A DNA stretch of 14,151 nucleotides from Gloeopeniophorella convolvens (taxonomy: Eukaryota > Basidiomycota > Agaricomycetes > Russulales), in the NCBI GenBank assembly GCA_022496205.1, contig WTXD01000265.1, forward strand, positions 1-14,151. The letters run 5' to 3'. A program made the position numbers and the translations under genes. Positions 8,419 through 14,151 of the stretch are shown here, piece by piece. The notes beneath the pieces are model-generated. The model searched no databases. It worked only from the letters and a program-made list of their open reading frames with translations, and was not told the origin of the DNA. Position 1 is the stretch's first letter. Each line of letters begins with the position of its first letter.

Positions 8419-10902
8419 ATGAGTCAATCAAGCACTCTTTTATTCAGCGCACAACCTACAGAGCTCTATTATGAGCTGACCAGGTCCTATGCCCACAAGT
8501 TTGTCGGGCCCATGCCCATCGAAGCGTTCTTGGACACATTTGTTCCTGTCCAACCAGAGAAGAAGTTCCCCGAAGCAGGAAGTAAGCGCCTGACCTCTAT
8601 TTCTCGCCGGGTCAGGATGCGGTCCATCAAAGGGGAAGAAATTGGAAAAGACCCTCAGCATCCCGCCCCTCACGCAGATGACGAGAAGGACTTTATTCCC
8701 GGGAACGAGGAAATTTTTGTAAGTCTGCGTCTGGGCTCTTCTCGGACATGCATAGTACTCAGTTCGATGACAGATATCTGCTATCGAGGAGGCTGGCTAT
8801 TCCCCGAACATGACTCTGAGAGATACGACCAAGTTGGGGACGGTCGCAACGCCCGATATAATGATGTACCGTCGGGAAAATGTTCCAGAGGGTCCCGATT
8901 ACATGCACTGGGGAGTTGCTGAAATGATTATCGAGGTCAAGCGGCACGACGAGGATATCATGAGGGAGCTAGAGGATGCAACCAAGAGCGCCGGAGCCGA
9001 CGCACCGTCTGCCCCTGGCAGTATCTCAGCCAACTTTGACCCTCCCACCGACACCGCCAACACTGCCACTGCATCAGGCAGCCAAGCCAGTCACATTGAA
9101 CCTAACAAGTACGCCCCCAAAGTCTGTGGCCAGCTGATTGCGTATGCCGAGCAACACTTTTCCCACCAATTCCGCACCTTTGTGTTTTCTGTCTTGATTT
9201 TCGGTTCGCAAGCCCGCCTGTTCAGGTGGGACCGCAGCGGCGTTGTCTTCACTGGTCCTTTCTCCTGGAGAGACACCCGTCACCTCTTCGACTTCATTTG
9301 GAGATTCAATCACCTACCATGTCATGCCCGTGGGTTCGATACCGCGGTCTCTTCCTACACCGGGGACGCGACCAGTCAGGTGTTCGCTGCTATCAAGGAC
9401 TCCGGCATCTCCCTCAATTTGCACTTCAGCCGCACGACAACACTCCATCAGATCCTTGTGCACGACGGACCCGGCGACTCTCAAGGCCGACTCTATCTGG
9501 CTCCTGATGCCCAATGGCACAATGCGGCGCTATTTGGACGCGCAACATATGGCTACATCGCGTATGACCCGGTGGACAGCCAGGTTGTCTACATCAAGGA
9601 CTGCTGGCGCATTGACCTTCCTGGATTGGTCAAAGAGGGCGATACCTATCGCCGTCTCGGCGAGAAGAAAGTCCCCAATGTACCTGATTTCGGTCGTGAC
9701 TGGGACGTCTGCAGACATGGTGGGGTGGTGCAGAGGACACAAACGCAGGACTTTGTTGATTCACTGGGGTGCACTGGGAGCTCGGCGATGCCCCATATTC
9801 ACTACCGCATGGTGCTCAAGACCGTCGGGCGACCCCTGCGGGAGTTTGAAAGTACCTATCAACTTTGTCGGGCCATTCGTGATGCGATAGTCGGTGAGCC
9901 TGGCCGGTAGTAATTCGCATCAGCTGCTCTCAGCCTCAGCCTCACCCGTTGCCCAGGCCACGCCGCTGCATTTCAAGACGCCGAAGTGCTGCATCGCGAC
10001 ATCAGCGCGAACAATATCTTGATCAGCAAGGGCGGGGGTGGGCTGCTGATCGACTGGGACCTGTCCATCTCGGCGGCGCATGCTGAGGTCCAACCCCCAG
10101 AACTAGCACGCCATTCACGCGTGGTATTCGTGCGTGCCATACGGATGTGGCCATGGCCGGCTAACCGCACGTGCAGGGAACATGGCGATTCCTCTCCATC
10201 AACCGGTTGATGCGGCCACAGGCCTCGCCGCACACACTTGCCGACGACCTAGAGTCATTCTTCTGGGTCCTCTTTTACCACGTCGTCCGATATCAGAACA
10301 CCCCGCTACTCTCCGATGGAGAGACCAGAGCGACCTTCAAGAAGGTCTTTGACGACCGTGTCCCCCAAGGAGACGGTCGGTGGACCGGTGGAATGGGCAA
10401 GCTGGTATTCCTGCACAATACTTACGCATACTTTTCCAAGACGGTGCTCGAACATACGCCCCACCCGCCCTGCGCCGAGTTGATCAGCGACCTCCGCGCA
10501 CTGTTCGCGGCCTTCAACCATCGGCCCACCAACGACCCGACGCGCGCCGCCGACTCCGACGCGCACTGGTCGTACCCGCCCTCGGTATTCCAGAAAAGGG
10601 ACGCGGAGCGGGCGGAGGAAGACCGGGAGCTCGCGGAGCAGGCGGCGGCCGCGCTGCAGTCTTCAGCCGCGATACTGGAGACCCATGCATACGTATCTCG
10701 ACGACGGGCCGTGGGTCTCGCGCTGGGCGGCAGCGCGCGACGGCGCGACGGCGGACCGGCTCGGGGAGGCGTCCGGGAAGCGTCCCGCCGACGCCACGGA
10801 CAGCAGCTCCGACCTTGCGTCTTCACCATCCCGCGGCAAGCGGCCCAGAACCGCCGCAGGCCTTGCTGTGCGGCTCCCACCTTCCTAGGTCACCGGTCAT
10901 AG
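8419..10902 (+). CDS. FunK1-family (fungal-type) protein kinase, four exons
   Basis: A member of the FunK1 kinase family that is expanded in basidiomycetes; substrates are generally unknown. Exons: 8419-8718, 8774-9893, 9957-10120, 10177 to the end, joined by introns of 55, 63 and 56 nt. The ATG at 8419 has A at -3. Visible motifs: nucleotide-binding Lys in YIKDCWR (about residue 375), Glu in KEGDTY, catalytic loop HRDISANN (His about 486), a DWD triplet at about 506 (LIDWDLS) where other kinases have DFG, activation segment GTWRFLS (529 on) and DDLESFFWVLFY. A low-complexity Ala/Ser/Thr insert lies near 9000-9100. The frame as written ends at TAG 10900-10902, but its last 70 residues look like a wrong frame; the +1 frame ending at 10888 has coding-like GC3 and a KRP/KRPRT-rich tail. 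A 51-nt stretch at 8582-8632 could be spliced out in frame. Confidence 0.85.
10660..10700 (+). other. Probable one-base insertion near the FunK1 C-terminus
   Basis: Up to about ...SSAAILETH the kinase frame looks natural. Beyond it the same frame becomes Arg/Cys/Gly-rich and unlike a protein tail. The frame one base later (from about 10685) reads TYLDDGPWVSRW and then an acidic/Ser-rich stretch with GKRP and GKRPRT clusters, with almost every third codon position G or C. One surplus base here, perhaps in ACCC at 10681-10684, would explain it. A GT-AG intron from 10585 region to the CTTCAG near 10667 is possible but removes normal-looking helical sequence and has no clear branch site. Confidence 0.5.
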
Positions 10903-11173
10903 TACGAGCCGACGCTGCTCTGGGCAGCCCAACTTACATACATGCAGCCTCATAATAACCAACAAGACCAATCATACTTATAAATTGTAGCTGAAATCCT
11001 TATGTACTGCACGTACGACGTCTAGAGCACCAAGATGATATGCAGAGAAGCGTGATCCATTCAATTGCAGACTTAGTAGCATATACAGATAGAAAGACGT
11101 GCGGGGGACATTACAACACCAGCAAAGCGTACAACAAACAACACACAATCCTTGGGCCACGCGCGGCGCTCAC
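10903..11173. other. Convergent intergenic gap between FunK1 and Lon
   Basis: About 270 AT-richer bases between the 3' ends of the + strand kinase and the - strand Lon gene. It must contain both 3' UTRs and polyadenylation regions. I see no gene, repeat or RNA structure in it. Confidence 0.6.
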
Positions 11174-14151
11174 TCACAGCCGGCTCTCGACGAGCGGCGC
11201 GTCCGCGCGCCACGGCAGCGCGCCGGGCCCGAACGCCGCCTCGAGCGCCTCGCGCACCGTGCGCGCAAACACGAACTGCATGCGCGCGCGCACCTCCGCC
11301 GGCACGTCGTGCGCCACGTCCTTGCGGTTCGCCCACGGCAGGATCACCTTGGTCGCGCCCGCGCGGTGCGCGCCGAGCACCTTCTCCTTGATGCCGCCCA
11401 CGGGCGAGACGCGCCCGCGTAGCGTGATCTGCACGGAACAACATGTGGGCGTCAGCACGGTCGGGTGGGCGCGGATGGGATTGGGAGCACGCACCTCGCC
11501 GGTCATCGCGATCGTTGGCGGGACGCACTTCCCCGTCAGCAGCGACACGAGCGCGCAGATCTGCAATCAGCTTGTCAGCTACCGGTACGAGGGAAGGAGC
11601 AAGCGGCGCAGCGCACCATCGCGACGCCCGCGCTCGGCCCGTCCTTCTTCTGCGCGCCGGCGGGGAAGTGCAAGTGCACGTCGATCGCGTCCGGCACGCG
11701 CAGCGGGTCCTGCGCGCGCGCGGTGGTGATGCCGAGCTCGTACGCGTGCGTCTTGACCCAGCTCAGCGCGAGCTCCGCGCTCTCCTTGATGACGTCGCCG
11801 AGCGAGCCGGTCAGCTTGAGGTGCCCGCTCCCCGGCGTCGCGATGCTCTCGACGGGCATGATCTCGCCCTCGCCCATGCCCGTCACGACGAGCCCCCAGA
11901 CGACGCCGCGCCGCGGCTCGCGCTCGCGCTCCTCGCCGTCGTTCCGCGAGAGCCCCAGGATCTCCTCGAGCTCCGCGGGCTGCACGAGCGGCGTGTAGAA
12001 CTGCGGGTCGCGCTCGCGCCGCAGCACCACCGCGCCCTCCTCCGCCTCTGCTTCCACGTCCGCCTCGGGCGGGGGAGCAGGGGAGGGCGCGCGGGACGAC
12101 GCGGGCGAGGGCGCGGACGAGGGCGGCAGCCCGCGCGCGTCGACGTGCGCGGCCCACTCGACGGCCTTGAAGCGCACGACGCCGCCGATGGCGCGCTCGA
12201 GCGCGCGCACGCCCGCCTCGCGCGTGTAGTTCTCGACGACGCGGCGGAGCGTCGGCGCGGGGAGCTCGACGTGCGCGGGCGCGAGCCCGTTCTGCGTGAG
12301 CTGCTTGGGCAGCAGGAAGCGGCGCGCGATGTGCAGCTTCTCGTCGTGCGTGTAGCCCGCGAGCTGGACGACCTCGCAGCGGTCGAGTAGCGGCGCCGGG
12401 ATCGTGTCGAGCGAGTTGGCCGTGCAGATGAAGAGCACCTGCGAGAGGTCGATCGGCACGTTGATGTAGTGGTCCTGTGCGTGCGCGCGCGCGTCAGTTC
12501 GTTGGTCAGACAGTGCAGACGGAGCGGGGACGCACGTTAAAAGCAACGTTCTGTTCCGGGTCGAGCACCTCGAGCAGCGCCGCGGACGGGTCACCGTGGT
12601 AATTCGACTGGCCGACCTTGTCAATCTCGTCCCTGCACAGCCCTGATATCAGCCTAGCCCCTCGCGAAAAGACACGTAAGTGGCACGCACAGCAATAGCA
12701 CGGGGTCCATGCGCCCGGCCTTGCGTAGCGCCTGCGCAAATAGGCCCGGCCCGCTCGCCACGTACGTGCGGCGGTGGCCGCGGATCTCCGCCTCGTCGCG
12801 CACGCCGCCGAGCGCGATGCGCTGGAACGGGCGCCCGAGCGCGCGCGCGATCGACTGCCCCAGCGACGTCTTGCCCGTCCCGGGCGGGCCCACAAACCTA
12901 CAACGCCGGTCAGCCATCCACTTTATGAGCAACGGGACGCGGTGCGCACAGGAGGATCGGGCCCTTGACGCCCTTGGACGCCTTGGGCGCGTCCTGCACG
13001 TGTGGTACAGGCACGGGCAGACCAGGCGCGGGCGGCGGCGGCGGAATCTCACCCGCCTTGACGAGCGCGCGGCATGCGTTTTCGTGCGCCGCGGCGGCGG
13101 CCCTGTCGGCGCCGGGCGCGGCGGCCAGCGCGGGCGCGCCGACGGGCGTCCTTGAGGACGACCTCCTGCGCCTTGGCCTGCTCCGCTCGGCTCCTGCGCG
13201 AGCATTGCGCGCAGGCGCACGACGGCGAGGTACTCGATCAGCCGGCGCTTGACTGGTCGAGCCCAAAGTGGTCCGCGTCGAGCTGTGCCTTGGCGTTCGG
13301 AGAAAGTCGGCGCGCGTGAGTGTTTCGGCGGCCGCGGTCGCGGGCGTCCAGGGCAGCGAGGTGATCCACTCGAGCTGTGGGCGGGGGAGGTCAGCGGAGA
13401 GAGCGACGCGTGCAGGACAAAGATGGACGCACGTAATTGCGCACGACGCCGTGCTCGGCGCTCTGGGCGGGATGCGCTTCAGGCGGCGCGCCTCAGCCGA
13501 GGCGACGCGGCGGATCTCCGAGCCGGCGGGAAGCGTGTCGACCTTGCGAGTGAGCGTGTCGAGCTCGTCCTCGTCCTCGACGCCGTTGCCGGTGCGTGGA
13601 TGTCGGTGTTGCCGGGGTCGAGGCGCTGGAGCTCGGCGTTGATGGCAGCAAGCTGCTGGCGGAGGAAGAGGGCCTTTTGCTGCTTGGAGAGCGACTCGTC
13701 GACGGCGGACGCGATCTTGGTGCTGACCTCAGCAATGGAGAGCTGCTTTGTCAGGACGTTGGTGACATGCTGTAGGCGCATCGAAGGAGATTCGGTGGAG
13801 AGGAGCACTGCAGGAACACGGAGGTTAGCGCCAAGACGGAGTTGCGGTGTACGGAGACAGCAGGGGAACGGGTGGGGGTGGGCCACGGAGATCATTATAC
13901 TAGACGAAGCAGTGCTGCACGACAGCGGAACAACGCGCACGATGAAAATCACATAGCGGAATGATGGTTCCGCCAGGCCAACGCTCCCGTGGGGCAGTGC
14001 CACCCATGGGGCCGTAGGGAACAAGGGGCGGACACACTCACCAAGCTTGTCCGAGTACTCTGCGCCGACGGCCGAGACGAGGGCATCAGCAAGGGCGGCA
14101 GCCCTGTATGCTTCCGTCTCTTCGACGAGCTGAGCGATGCGGGTCCAGCTC
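11174..14151 (-). CDS. Peroxisomal Lon protease (ATP-dependent Ser protease), 5' end outside the window
   Basis: An AAA+ Lon protease that degrades damaged or surplus matrix proteins in peroxisomes. Exons in transcription order: 14151-14042 (partial), 13807-13433, 13374-12950, 12897-12691, 12632-12536, 12474-11617, 11560-11495, 11428-11174; introns 52-66 nt except the first (234 nt). Motifs: N-terminal helical region ([13 protein letters not shown], the Lon hallmark), Walker [27 protein letters not shown], Walker [25 protein letters not shown], sensor region [16 protein letters not shown], protease Ser in [10 protein letters not shown] and partner Lys in [14 protein letters not shown]. The protein ends ...ESRL and TGA at 11176-11174; SRL is a type 1 peroxisomal signal, separating it from mitochondrial Lon. 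A Pro/Ser/Glu-rich insert lies near 12020-12130. Six single-base frame breaks fall between about 13144 and 13600, so the frame is not continuous as written. Confidence 0.9.
11177..11185 (-). other. C-terminal peroxisomal targeting signal SRL (PTS1)
   Basis: The last three codons of the Lon gene, read on the - strand just before the TGA at 11174-11176, are AGC CGG CTG (Ser-Arg-Leu). This fits the PTS1 consensus (S/A/C)(K/R/H)(L/M) recognised by the Pex5 import receptor. The conserved protease domain runs into it without a frame break, so the tail is credible. Confidence 0.85.
13144..13600 (-). other. Cluster of six single-base frame breaks in the Lon gene
   Basis: Conserved Lon sequence continues across each break but changes frame. 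Missing base near 13594-13598 (NTDIH to [10 protein letters not shown]), missing C at 13464-13468 (LKRIPP to [10 protein letters not shown]), missing A at 13296-13297 (ADFLR to [15 protein letters not shown]), missing G at 13252-13253 (GLDQ to [11 protein letters not shown]), surplus C at 13189-13190 (AMLAQE to [14 protein letters not shown]), surplus C at 13144-13146 (VLKDA to [13 protein letters not shown]). The first two lie in exon 13433-13807 and correct its length from 373 coding bases after the split codon to 375, divisible by three. The last four cancel within exon 12950-13374, so that exon stays open but about 50 residues are garbled. Confidence 0.75.
13808..14041 (-). other. Unusually long (234 nt) intron of the Lon gene
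   Basis: On the - strand it begins GTGAGT (from 14041), has CTAAC about 20 nt before its end and finishes CTGCAG (13808). Exons on either side join in frame as EYSDKL then [12 protein letters not shown], typical of Lon, so no exon needs to be hidden inside. It is about four times longer than any other intron here. I see no convincing snoRNA boxes in it. Confidence 0.65.

Noticed and set aside
10585..10667. An intron explaining the FunK1 frame change
   Set aside because: No clear branch site, and it would remove a normal-looking charged helix; a one-base indel is simpler, though not proven.
11443..12390. A 315-residue open frame on the + strand opposite Lon
   Set aside because: Arg/Ala/Leu-rich antisense shadow of a highly conserved Lon exon; no independent support.
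1..14151. A defence, biosynthetic or mobile-element cluster
   Set aside because: The genes are a transporter, a kinase, a protease and an unknown tail on both strands, with no transposase, integrase, terminal repeats, biosynthetic enzyme or array.

Overview
The window looks like nuclear DNA from a basidiomycete fungus, probably an Agaricomycete. The signs are a GC-rich genome, very dense introns of about 47-66 nt with GTRNGY-type donors, a FunK1 'fungal-type' protein kinase, and a many-exon ABCC transporter. There is no bacterial operon, CRISPR array, tRNA, rRNA or recognisable transposon. I do not see a wholly new multi-gene system; the four genes look functionally unrelated.

Layout. (1) Positions 1-684, + strand: the 3' end of a gene coding a disordered Ala/Ser/Pro/Arg-rich tail. 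(2) 685-1667: noncoding, with a pyrimidine-rich stretch and three copies of CTACCTGC. (3) 1668-7915, + strand: a full-length ABCC/MRP-type transporter, reconstructed by hand as 33 exons and 32 introns. It codes 1,490 residues if one base missing from a G run near 2150 is counted. (4) 7916-8418: noncoding. (5) 8419 to about 10888/10902, + strand: a FunK1 kinase in four exons with a likely frame slip near its C-terminus. (6) 10903-11173: convergent intergenic gap. (7) 11174-14151, - strand: the peroxisomal Lon protease in eight exons, its 5' end outside the window and its product ending in the peroxisomal signal SRL.

Two things stand out. First, the transporter has extreme exon structure: a predicted 3-nt exon (one Asn codon), consecutive 14-nt and 13-nt exons that together encode the NBD1 signature motif, and one apparent GC-AG intron. 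Second, all three identifiable genes carry single-base frame breaks: one in the transporter, one in the kinase and six within about 450 bp of the Lon gene. Conserved protein is readable on both sides of each break, which points to consensus-sequence errors or very recent lesions rather than old pseudogenes. Anyone using these gene models should check the breaks against reads first.
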